Of a DNA stretch of 64,000 nucleotides, positions 10,401 to 16,450 are shown one piece after another. The position numbers were made by a program, and so were the translations under genes. The notes below the pieces were generated by a model. It was not told the DNA's origin. It worked only from the letters and a program-made list of their open reading frames with translations, and did no database searches. The stretch's first letter is position 1, and each line of letters opens with the position of its first letter. The DNA is from Clostridia bacterium (GTDB lineage: Bacteria > Bacillota > Clostridia > Oscillospirales > Acutalibacteraceae), in NCBI GenBank assembly GCA_017521925.1, contig JAFXBG010000009.1, positions 1 through 64,000 on the forward strand. Reading direction: 5' to 3'.

Positions 10401-11668
10401 AGCATAAGGACGTTTCTACTGCCTATCATCGTGCAATATTTACCGAGCAGATGCGAGATGAGCGATATACTATAATTGCTCCTCAGATGGCACCTATGCA
10501 TTTTGAGCTTGTGCAGGCAACTTTCAACGCATACGGCTATAACTTTGTTATCTTAGATAACGACAACCGCAGTGCTGTTGATATGGGTCTTAAGTGCGTT
10601 AATAACGATGCTTGCTACCCTTCACTTATTATGGTAGGTCAGCTTTTAGATGCGGTTAAAAGCGGTAAATATGATACCGATAAGCTTGCGATTCTTATGA
10701 CCCAGACAGGAGGATGTTGCCGTGCAACAAATTATATCGGCTTTATACGCCGAGCTTTGGAGCGAGAGGGAGTAGGGCATATTCCTGTAATTTCCCTTAA
10801 CTTAAGCAAACTTGAGTCTAATCCGGGCTTTAAGCTTACTGTTCCTATGATGGTAAGAGGCGGTGTGTCCTTAGTTTACGGCGACCTTATTATGAAGTGT
10901 CTTTATCGCACCCGTCCTTACGAAAAAGAAAAGGGAAGTGCAGAGGCACTCAAACGCAAGTGGCTGGATGAATGTGCAGTTCAGATTCAGAAAAAGCATT
11001 TTTCTGTGGCTACATATATTAAAACCTGCAAGGCAATTGTTAAAGACTTTGACAACCTGGCTTTAACCGACGATAAAAAGCCCAGAGTAGGTATAGTTGG
11101 TGAAATTCTGGTTAAGTATATGCCTCTTGCCAACGGCAATCTGGTTGAAAGACTTGAGGAAGAAGGAGCTGAGGCGATTGTACCTGATTTCCTTGATTTC
11201 TTTATTTACAGCGGATATGGCAGAACCTTCCGCCATAAGAATTTAGGCGGTAAACTGAGCTCACGAATCGGAGGTCAGGCTTTAGGTAAGATGCTTAACT
11301 TTGTGCGACTTCCTGCAAATAAGGCTCTTAAAAAGAGCAAACGTTTCGAGCCTTCTACTCCTATGAAGGAGCTTGCAAAAACTGCAAGCCGATTTATTTC
11401 AATCGGAAACCAGTATGGTGAGGGTTGGTTCCTGACTGCAGAAATGGTTCACTTTATAGAAAACGGTGTGCCAAATATTGTTTGTATTCAGCCATTCGGT
11501 TGTTTGCCAAACCATATAGTAGGTAAAGGCGTGCTTAAGGCTGTACGCAGTGCGTTGCCTGAGGCGAATATTGCTACCGTTGACTATGACCCCGGTGCAA
11601 GTGAGGTTAACCAGCTTAACCGTATTAAGCTTATGCTTACAGAGGCGAAAAATAAAATTAAAGATTAA
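7439..11668 (+). CDS. Giant acyl-CoA dehydratase activase-type protein (two BcrAD/BadFG domains, DUF2229)
   Basis: A 1409-residue cytoplasmic protein. Two ASKHA ATPase domains of the BcrAD/BadFG (HgdC) type lie at about residues 5-265 and 318-575: GADIGSTTVKIAVLD and GIDAGSTTTKLALIG are their phosphate-1 loops, and ACSSGCGSF contains a Cys of the intersubunit [4Fe-4S] cluster. A Cys-rich link (RCGKCQNNCMLTVN), a DUF2229 region with SLCYPAKLAHGH, and a C-terminal part like 2-hydroxyacyl-CoA dehydratase subunits (CYPSLIM, TGGCCRATNY) follow. Family members of this size are widespread in Clostridia and mostly uncharacterised; ATP-driven low-potential electron transfer is the inferred mechanism. 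The GTG start overlaps plsY. The four-gene operon ends here. The substrate is unknown. Confidence 0.85.
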   Translation: MSKKTYLAGADIGSTTVKIAVLDENGNLVFGRYMRHFANIRDTFKNLLTEAKEALGEINLKLKVTGSGSLNLSKLMNIGFVQEVVAEAEAVKRLAPHTDVAIELGGEDAKIIYFTGGLEERMNGVCAGGTGSFIDQMAALLQTDAQGLNEYAKDYSQIYPIAARCGVFAKSDIQPLINDGATKEDLSASIFQAVVNQTISGLACGKPIRGTVAFLGGPLHFLTELKRAFIRTLKLTDETTVDPENSHLFPAMGTAFLSEDSNEKLISKIICDLENAGEMTFELKRLDPLFENETEYTEFANRHAQNKVKRGDLSTYKGGCYLGIDAGSTTTKLALIGENGELLWDFYSSNNTSPINTAKLALKKLSENFPKTAVIKGACSTGYGESLLKAAFKLDFGEVETIAHYTAARFFDKDVECMLDIGGQDMKFIKIKNGSVDSVLLNEACSSGCGSFLENFAVSMGKSAQEFSKTALFAPHPLDLGTRCTVFMNSNVKQAQKEGASLSDISAGLAYSVVKNALFKVIKLSSANDLGNHIMVQGGTFCSEAVLRAFEKLTGKNALCPDISGLMGAFGAALIAKERSKGESTIISFEEIEDLKYNTTAIRCGKCQNNCMLTVNTFRGKERHISGNRCERPLGGSSDTQKGFDMTEYKKEKMFSLKPISEDKAPRGVIGIPRVLNIYENYPFWARLFKELGFAVKLSPFSSREIYELGMESIPSESLCYPAKLAHGHIEWLIKNGCDRIFYPSVYFERPEEGAKNKYNCPIVIGTPENINNNVENITSGKAQLIHPFVAFSDEKTLTDRVCKVFDESFSIKPSETKKACKKAWQELMNTKADIRKKGAEIIKETEAKKGKMIVLASRPYHCDPEINHGIPAMIASYGFNVLTEDSVPEDIKVERPLRVTDQWSYHSRLYRAAEFVRHRDDAELLQLNSFGCGLDAVTTDQVAEILEASGKLYTVLKIDEVNNLGAARIRIRSLMAAIAERDKNNVKHKDVSTAYHRAIFTEQMRDERYTIIAPQMAPMHFELVQATFNAYGYNFVILDNDNRSAVDMGLKCVNNDACYPSLIMVGQLLDAVKSGKYDTDKLAILMTQTGGCCRATNYIGFIRRALEREGVGHIPVISLNLSKLESNPGFKLTVPMMVRGGVSLVYGDLIMKCLYRTRPYEKEKGSAEALKRKWLDECAVQIQKKHFSVATYIKTCKAIVKDFDNLALTDDKKPRVGIVGEILVKYMPLANGNLVERLEEEGAEAIVPDFLDFFIYSGYGRTFRHKNLGGKLSSRIGGQALGKMLNFVRLPANKALKKSKRFEPSTPMKELAKTASRFISIGNQYGEGWFLTAEMVHFIENGVPNIVCIQPFGCLPNHIVGKGVLKAVRSALPEANIATVDYDPGASEVNQLNRIKLMLTEAKNKIKD

Positions 11669-11671
11669 TAC

Positions 11672-11710
11672 AAAAAGCTCACTTTGATTATTGTCAAAGT
11701 GAGCTTTTTG
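11672..11710 (+). terminator. Strong terminator of the fakB-activase operon
   Basis: A 16-bp perfect inverted repeat, 11672-11687 against 11694-11709, with core GCTCACTTTGA, loop TTATTG and the stem itself ending in TTTTT. Confidence 0.9.
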
Positions 11711-11724
11711 CAGGTCAGACGTTT

Positions 11725-11818
11725 GCAGGGCGTTTCCGCCTTTGGCAGGTTAGCCACCTGCAGGGCGTTTCTGCCTTTGAATAAGTCTGAGGTATATTAA
11801 AACTATTGTTAACGGCGG
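11725..11818 (-). repeat. Dispersed intergenic repeat, copy A (with an extra partial core)
   Basis: On the minus strand, the unit 11749-11818 begins CCGCCGTTAA, has a variable middle, then AAAGGCAGAAACGCCCTGC and GGTGGCTAAC. The same plan is found at 11951-12018 and 22278-22348. A further copy of the core GCAGGGCGTTTCCGCCTTTG at 11725-11744 lies directly beside it. The core can fold on itself (GGC...GCC). Confidence 0.6.
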
Positions 11819-11890
11819 TTATTTAAGTTTCTTTCGTTTTTAGTCAGGGTGTTTTATAGCAATATCTCAACGATATATTCTGTTTTTCAA

Positions 11891-11922
11891 CAAAAATCCC
11901 CGACTGTGATTATCAGTCGGGG
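11891..11922 (-). terminator. Terminator of the small membrane-protein unit
   Basis: CCCCGACTG (11898-11906) pairs with CAGTCGGGG (11914-11922) around a 7-base loop. On the minus strand the stem is followed by ATTTTTG, downstream of the gene ending at 12023. Confidence 0.75.
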
Positions 11923-11950
11923 AAGATGTATTAAGTTCTGTGCTAAATTC

Positions 11951-12018
11951 CCGCCGTTAAGCAAGGTCGATTTTTAATGTAACCTTTCTAAAGGCGAACT
12001 GCCCTGCGGATGGCTAAC
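11951..12018 (+). repeat. Dispersed intergenic repeat, copy B
   Basis: Starts CCGCCGTTAAGC, ends GGATGGCTAAC, and contains AAAGGCGAACTGCCCTGC. It aligns along its whole length with copies A and C and is inverted relative to A. It lies just beyond the stop codon of the gene at 12023-12595. Confidence 0.6.
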
Positions 12019-12022
12019 TCGC

Positions 12023-12595
12023 TTAGCCTTCGAGGATTGCTCTGTTTCTCTTAGCATAAACAAAGTTGATGATTACAAAGATAAGAGCAATCTCGTTAAA
12101 GAGTGCGGCTACAACAATTGAGCCTACAGAACCTGCATGCTTAACTGTAAGAACTTCGCTGTAGCGGTATTTGCCTACCTTAGAAGCCATTACAAGGTTT
12201 ACAATAGCAACTGCAAGAAGAACTGCACCAAAGCCGATGTAGAAGCCGCTAACAAAGATTACGCCTGCACCTGCAAGAATAGCAACATCGCCTTCTGTGA
12301 TTTCTACCTCACTGCCGTCAATGTAAACGCTTACATCATCGTCAGCGATTTCAATTTTGCCGTCACCAATATAAACGTTTGCATCATCATCTGCAATATC
12401 AATACTGCTGTTGAAGCTGAGCTCGTTTGTGTATGTCTCGTTTGCTGTGAGGAAAGCACCGCCTACCATCATGACTACACCGCATACCATAATGATTATT
12501 GCAAGTACAAGAGCTACGATACCGTAAATCTTGTAAGCAAGTCTTTCGTGTTTTAAACCTGTGCTGAGTCTGTTAATTACGTTCTGTTTTTCCAT
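12023..12595 (-). CDS. Small membrane protein, paralog of its upstream neighbour
   Basis: A 190-residue protein of unknown function. It begins with a basic segment RLSTGLKHERLAYKIYGIV, shared almost exactly with the neighbouring protein, followed by a membrane helix at about residues 25-50. An extracytoplasmic acidic stretch with an internal repeat (NVYIGDGKIEIADDD then SVYIDGSEVEITEGD) comes next, then two or three more hydrophobic segments. It has GGAGG 8 bases before its ATG. It lacks the zinc ribbon of its neighbour. Probably co-transcribed with the gene at 12642-13229, 46 bases upstream. No enzymatic motif is visible. Confidence 0.65.
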   Translation of the reverse strand: MEKQNVINRLSTGLKHERLAYKIYGIVALVLAIIIMVCGVVMMVGGAFLTANETYTNELSFNSSIDIADDDANVYIGDGKIEIADDDVSVYIDGSEVEITEGDVAILAGAGVIFVSGFYIGFGAVLLAVAIVNLVMASKVGKYRYSEVLTVKHAGSVGSIVVAALFNEIALIFVIINFVYAKRNRAILEG

Positions 12596-12641
12596 TTTTC
12601 ATTTCCTCCAAATTTTTAATAAAAATAATATGTAAAAATAA

Positions 12642-13229
12642 TTACTGCTGTGAATTATATTCATTCTGACGAGCTTTGATTCGCTCAATCACAGCGGCAT
12701 TATTTTTTGCCTGAATAAAGTAAACAATGTTAAATATCAGTGCGATCTCGTTGAAGAAAGCACAGAAAACAATAGAGCCTACCGAAAAATGACCTATGCC
12801 GTCTTTGCAGTCGGAGTAAAGCTTTGCTCGGTAAGTTTCAACCTTATTTTTCATTGATAGGTTGATGATTCCGATGGGCAAAAATAAAAATCCCATAAGC
12901 GAGTACATCATAATGAAGGGAAGAGCAACAAAGGATTCTCCTCCGGTTGCAGTTGCTGCAGCACCTACAAATATGCCGATAATCAAACCGAGTGCAATTA
13001 TATATGCTGTAATGATTATCCATACAATACCATATATTTTCCAGGCAAGTCTTTCGTGCTTAAGACCTAAGCTGAACTTGTCAAGCAAAGCCTGCTCCTC
13101 AGCTCTAAGTTCATTCTCAGTTTTAGGAGCTTCCACTTTTGTATATGGGTTTTCGGTTGCCTGACCGCAAGTGTTACAGAATTTTGCATCTTCAATCAAG
13201 GCGTTTCCACATTTAAAACAATACTTCAT
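12642..13229 (-). CDS. Zinc-ribbon membrane protein
   Basis: A 195-residue protein with an N-terminal zinc ribbon, CFKCGNALIEDAKFCNTCG (two CxxC pairs), then a linker, the shared segment FSLGLKHERLAWKIYGIVW and about four hydrophobic helices. The frame is open 48 bases further upstream, but the ATG at 13229 is preferred: AGGAGG lies 9 bases before it and the zinc ribbon starts at once. It is the first large gene of a unit whose promoter at 13453-13481 resembles that of the ABC exporter next door, so a shared stress or envelope role is possible. Function unknown. Confidence 0.7.
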   Translation of the reverse strand: MKYCFKCGNALIEDAKFCNTCGQATENPYTKVEAPKTENELRAEEQALLDKFSLGLKHERLAWKIYGIVWIIITAYIIALGLIIGIFVGAAATATGGESFVALPFIMMYSLMGFLFLPIGIINLSMKNKVETYRAKLYSDCKDGIGHFSVGSIVFCAFFNEIALIFNIVYFIQAKNNAAVIERIKARQNEYNSQQ

Positions 13230-13446
13230 AAGAACTAACCTCCTCTGATAAATATAAATGTATTTCCGATTTTTCATATACCTTTTAACCCTTTGAGGTT
13301 ACAGGAAGTAATTCAGGAGTGGATGGATTAATTACTTCCTGTTTCCTCATACGGTAGTTACTGTCCTATCTTTCATATGCCTTCCGGGAGTTGTTTCATT
13401 ATACCTTCCAAAGTATCTCCTCAACTCTCAGGTAGTGTACTACCGT
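13230..13446 (-). other. Long structured leader with a chain of coupled mini-ORFs
   Basis: Between the promoter at 13453-13481 and the zinc-ribbon gene lie three very short frames on the minus strand: 13399-13373 (8 codons), 13376-13347 (9 codons) and 13350-13285 (21 codons). Each of the first two stops within the ATGA that starts the next. A fourth frame from 13277 reads into the zinc-ribbon gene. The third overlaps a 13-bp perfect hairpin, 13301-13313 with 13330-13342. Whether any is translated cannot be judged from sequence; the ribosome binding sites are poor. Confidence 0.3.
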
Positions 13447-13481
13447 ACTAATACAATAATACAATTATCTATAAATGTCAA
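13431..13481 (-). promoter_or_regulatory. Promoter and candidate operator of the zinc-ribbon unit
   Basis: On the minus strand: TTGACA (13476-13481), 17 bases, TATTGT (13453-13458). Just downstream is the palindrome GGTAGTGTACTACC (13431-13444). The ABC exporter promoter has the same -10 hexamer and a similar ATTGTATTATTGT context. Palindromes containing AGTGTACTA are typical of YtrA-type GntR repressors, but no such regulator is in the window. Confidence 0.5.
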
Positions 13482-13564
13482 TACTTTTTTCTGAAATAAT
13501 ATTATTAAGTTTAAATTTCGACAAAATGTTCCTGTTTTTTATCATAAGGTCAAAAAGATAAAAT

Positions 13565-13594
13565 AAAGCCGTTGCTAAAAACTGCAACGGCTTT
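13565..13594 (-). terminator. Terminator of the ABC exporter operon
   Basis: AAAGCCGTTGC (13565-13575) pairs perfectly with GCAACGGCTTT (13584-13594). On the minus strand it is followed by ATTTTATC, directly after the permease stop codon. Confidence 0.85.
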
Positions 13595-13599
13595 AAGTA

Positions 13600-15180
13600 T
13601 TATGCTCTGATTCTGAAGGTTTCAGGGGCTTTTTTGTATACAAAGAGGCAAGCAACCAAGCAGTAAATAATTGAGAATCCAACTATAGACAAACCAAAAT
13701 AGAGAGTAGGAAGCTCAATATGCATAAATATATAGCAAACTGCATAGGTAAGAGCCATAATTATAGAGTAGGTACCGCTTTTAACCTCTGTGTTGTTGTT
13801 ATAAGGTTGTAAGAGGTAGTAAATAGTAAGATTGTGTACCGAGAAAAATATACTCATAGCCATAGGTGTAAAAAGCAGAAGCAGATAATTTACGGGTGTA
13901 TCTGTACCGCCCGATACAAAAAGTAGAGCAGAAAGACCTGCACCGATAATAAAAGCGGGTACAAGGTTCATTTTAACAATTTCTCGTAAGCGGATAGTAA
14001 AAAGCTTAAGAATATTTTTGGGCTTTTTGTATGCGGAGTAGGTAAGTAAACTGTGGTCACAGTTGATGAAAAGCGCCTGAGTGTAGCTCATACCTCTGTT
14101 TATGGCATACATAATAAATAAGAAATAGGGCAAAGAGTTTAACAGTAAGCCATTAACCTCTGAAGCTGATTCAGGCAGATAAAGTACTGCTATGTTGGCA
14201 ATGGCAAAAATTGCAAAAGCTATGGCAGAAATAATAAGCACAGGCTTCCACAAAATCTTTTTGTGGCGTTTTATAAAAAGCTCATTTAAAAACTCAAAGC
14301 CTTTTTTATTACTGGTTATGTTTGTATCTGCACTGATAGCTTTAGCGGTATTAGTAACCACTGTTTTTTTAGAATCGGTTTTTATAGTTGCCGCCTTTAA
14401 AAGAGTCTGACGGCTTACCTCACGATACAGATTGAATTTGCAGATTTTAATTAATCCGAAAACTCCCAGTACTGTAAATACTGCCATTACACCTGTAATT
14501 GCAACATAAGGAAACGGGTGACCTATAGCGGGGAATAATCCTGCCATAATTGCTGAAAGGATTACCAAAGGGAAAGTAAAACCATTAAAGGGGTTAGTGC
14601 CGTCTACGTCATTGCCTTTTTCAAAGGATGAGAACATATAACCCACTACAGCGGTTTTGATTCCTACAGTAAATAATACAGAAAGCAAACCCAGCCACAG
14701 GGGGATACCTGCGGTGAAATAAAGGACAACAAAAGCTATGACATAGCAGATGCTGAGCTTAAGAATCTCATAAACATAGTTTATAATATTATATTTTCTG
14801 GCATCGACATTCAGAAGCATAATTGCATAGTATTTTGTTCGGTGGGTAGAGAGCATATAGGTGTTGCTCATAACACCGATAATTGTTCCGAATAAAAACA
14901 GGTGCATAAATATTTCGCCAAAGGCTGAGGCTTGATTAAGCTCGCCCATAAGGAAAGTACCGCCTACCAAAAGACCAAAGTAAATAGCCTTGCCGAAAAT
15001 TGCGGATAAAACCTCCCACATCCAGCTGAGGATGTGACCAGCGATTTTAAAGCCAATCATTCTGTAAAGACTGTCGGGTAAAATCTTTTTGAGTATGGGA
15101 ATCTGCTTAATGGCATAAAGTATCGAGTTTACTCTGTAGGTGTTTTTTAGGGAAAAGGATATTCTTAGAGTATTACTCAT
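13600..15180 (-). CDS. ABC-2 type transporter permease
   Basis: A 526-residue integral membrane protein with about 12 hydrophobic segments spread over two halves joined by a basic hydrophilic linker near residues 255-300. It follows the ABC ATPase gene with 1 base between them, and its GGAGG lies at the end of that gene, so the two form one exporter. Similar permeases accompany GntR-regulated ABC exporters linked to envelope stress or antimicrobial peptide efflux in Firmicutes, but the substrate cannot be read here. No Walker or peptidase motifs are present. The start codon is supported by the ribosome binding site. Confidence 0.8.
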   Translation of the reverse strand: MSNTLRISFSLKNTYRVNSILYAIKQIPILKKILPDSLYRMIGFKIAGHILSWMWEVLSAIFGKAIYFGLLVGGTFLMGELNQASAFGEIFMHLFLFGTIIGVMSNTYMLSTHRTKYYAIMLLNVDARKYNIINYVYEILKLSICYVIAFVVLYFTAGIPLWLGLLSVLFTVGIKTAVVGYMFSSFEKGNDVDGTNPFNGFTFPLVILSAIMAGLFPAIGHPFPYVAITGVMAVFTVLGVFGLIKICKFNLYREVSRQTLLKAATIKTDSKKTVVTNTAKAISADTNITSNKKGFEFLNELFIKRHKKILWKPVLIISAIAFAIFAIANIAVLYLPESASEVNGLLLNSLPYFLFIMYAINRGMSYTQALFINCDHSLLTYSAYKKPKNILKLFTIRLREIVKMNLVPAFIIGAGLSALLFVSGGTDTPVNYLLLLFTPMAMSIFFSVHNLTIYYLLQPYNNNTEVKSGTYSIIMALTYAVCYIFMHIELPTLYFGLSIVGFSIIYCLVACLFVYKKAPETFRIRA

Positions 15181-15181
15181 T

Positions 15182-15880
15182 TTAATCCTCCTTTAAAGCT
15201 GCAATGATTTTCTCTTTGAATTCGACGCTTCCCATATTTTCTTTATCTACAATCTCAAGTTCACCATTATGAAGCAGTACAATTTCGTCGCATAAATCCA
15301 GAGCCAAGTCCATAATATGGGTAGAGAAAATAATAATTCTGTCTTTTTTGATGCCCTTAAGAAGTTCTTTCATCTCCTCAGCAACAACAACGTCAAGCGA
15401 AGTCAAAGGTTCGTCTAAAAGCAGAATATTAGGCTCTGCAATAATGTTAATGAGCATCTGCATTTTGTTTTTCATACCGTGGGAGTAGTCTTTAAGGAGC
15501 TTGTCGCGGTCCCGGACATCAATGCTCATAAAGTCAAAGTATTCGTCTATGCTTTTATCTTCTTTAAGATTTTTCTTGTGGATATCAAAGAAAAACTTAA
15601 GGAATTCTCTGCCTGTTAAAAATTCGGGCACGGTAGGAGTTGAGAGCACATAGCCGATGTCTTCTGCCACAAGGTCTCTCTCCTTAAAATTTTCTTCAAT
15701 GCTTACTTTACCGCTGTCAAATTTCATGTCTTTGTTAAGACAGTTGAAAAGCGTGGTCTTACCTGCACCGTTTCGTCCTAAAAGACCGTAAATTTTTCCG
15801 CTTTCAAAGGTAAAAGTAATGTCTTTGAGCACATTCTTTTTGTTGAAGCTTTTGGAAAGCCCCTCGATTTTAAAATTCAT
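15182..15880 (-). CDS. ABC transporter ATP-binding protein
   Basis: A 232-residue nucleotide-binding subunit. Walker A is GLLGRNGAGKTTLF (about residues 33-46). The signature is YSHGMKNKMQ, a divergent form of LSGGQ as found in ABC-2 exporters. Walker B is ILLLDEPLTSLD, followed by the H-loop in FSTHIMDLA. It energises export through the permease encoded immediately downstream. It is the first gene of its unit, and the promoter ahead of it overlaps a palindromic operator at 15909-15926. Confidence 0.92.
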   Translation of the reverse strand: MNFKIEGLSKSFNKKNVLKDITFTFESGKIYGLLGRNGAGKTTLFNCLNKDMKFDSGKVSIEENFKERDLVAEDIGYVLSTPTVPEFLTGREFLKFFFDIHKKNLKEDKSIDEYFDFMSIDVRDRDKLLKDYSHGMKNKMQMLINIIAEPNILLLDEPLTSLDVVVAEEMKELLKGIKKDRIIIFSTHIMDLALDLCDEIVLLHNGELEIVDKENMGSVEFKEKIIAALKED

Positions 15881-15908
15881 AATTTATACCTTCCTCACTA
15901 AAAAAAGT

Positions 15909-15945
15909 GTATTATCACAATAATACAATCTTTTCTGTAAGTCAA
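15909..15945 (-). promoter_or_regulatory. Promoter with overlapping palindromic operator, ABC exporter
   Basis: On the minus strand, TTGACT (15940-15945) and TATTGT (15917-15922) are 17 bases apart. The perfect palindrome GTATTAT-N4-ATAATAC (15909-15926) covers the -10 element, a layout expected for repression. It resembles YtrA/GntR operator half sites. Confidence 0.55.
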
Positions 15946-16011
15946 GTTTTTTTAAAATAAAGACAAAGAAAGGGTGGAAAGTTGGTATAATTTTTGAGAA
16001 TCCAAAAGAAA

Positions 16012-16253
16012 GAAGCACCTTCTGTTGAAGATGCTTCTTGTTTTATGGTGGGCCAACAGGGACGGAAGATTTAAAATCTTCCCATCCTCGGAGCATAGCT
16101 CCTTCGGACTTCGAAGCTAAAAACAGTCCGCAGGACTGTTTTCTTAACGCTTCTCACCCTCTCAGGGTTCGAGTCCCGATAGAAAAGCATATAAAAGAAA
16201 AAAGCACCTTCTATTGGAAGATGCTTCTTGTTTTATGGTGGGCCAACAGGGAC
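16012..16253. repeat. Direct repeat of tRNA 3' end and terminator around a palindrome-rich insert
   Basis: About 50 bases holding the tRNA terminator and the last 18 bases of the tRNA gene (TGGTGGGCCAACAGGGAC) occur at 16012-16060 and again, at the intact tRNA, at about 16203-16253. The DNA between contains palindromes: GGAAGATTT with AAATCTTCC, GGAGC with GCTCC, and AAAACAGTCC-GCA-GGACTGTTTT. It ends with a T-arm-like GGGTTCGAGTCCC at about 16157-16169 on the plus strand. This looks like a relic of insertion or duplication at the tRNA end. The repeat fills most of a 570-base gap. An open plus-strand frame across it is not a gene. Confidence 0.6.
16195..16230 (-). terminator. Terminator of the tRNA gene
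   Basis: On the minus strand AAGCATCTTC pairs with GAAGGTGCTT (one G-U pair) and is followed by a run of T. A near copy lies at about 16010-16035 in the duplicated segment. Confidence 0.75.
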
Positions 16254-16312
16254 TCGAACCCCGGACCAACCGGTTATGAGCCGGTTGCTCTAACCAACTG
16301 AGCTATTGGCCC
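16236..16312 (-). tRNA. tRNA with CAT anticodon (Met or lysidine-type Ile)
   Basis: 77 bases including an encoded CCA. The acceptor stem is GGGCCAA with TTGGCCC, the D arm AGCTCAGTTGGTTAGAGC, the anticodon arm CCGG-CTCATAA-CCGG and the T arm GGGGTTCGAGTCCC. The anticodon loop reads CAT. The arm sequence resembles the Firmicute tRNA-Ile2 that TilS modifies, but elongator tRNA-Met cannot be excluded without comparing identity elements. Confidence 0.93.
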
Positions 16313-16450
16313 TTATTCAAGGACAAAAGTAATTATATCAACCTAATCTTGATTTGTCAATAAATTTATTGTCGAAATTGTTTTTTCGTTCTTGTTTGTT
16401 AAGGTGATTTGTGTTACACTAATTACATATTTATTATCGGAGGTTAAGTT

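Noticed and set aside
11725..12018. CRISPR array
   Set aside because: The repeated units are few, in opposite orientations, unequally spaced and internally variable; no cas genes are nearby.
12137..12556. A plus-strand frame of 139 codons opposite the small membrane protein
   Set aside because: Cys/Asn-rich shadow of the opposite gene, with no ribosome binding site.
16036..16060. A second tRNA gene at the upstream tRNA-like segment
   Set aside because: Only about 18 bases of the tRNA 3' end are present; no anticodon or D arm follows in either direction.
16038..16301. A plus-strand open frame across the tRNA region
   Set aside because: It crosses the tRNA gene, its terminator and the duplicated tRNA end, all of which are better explained as non-coding.
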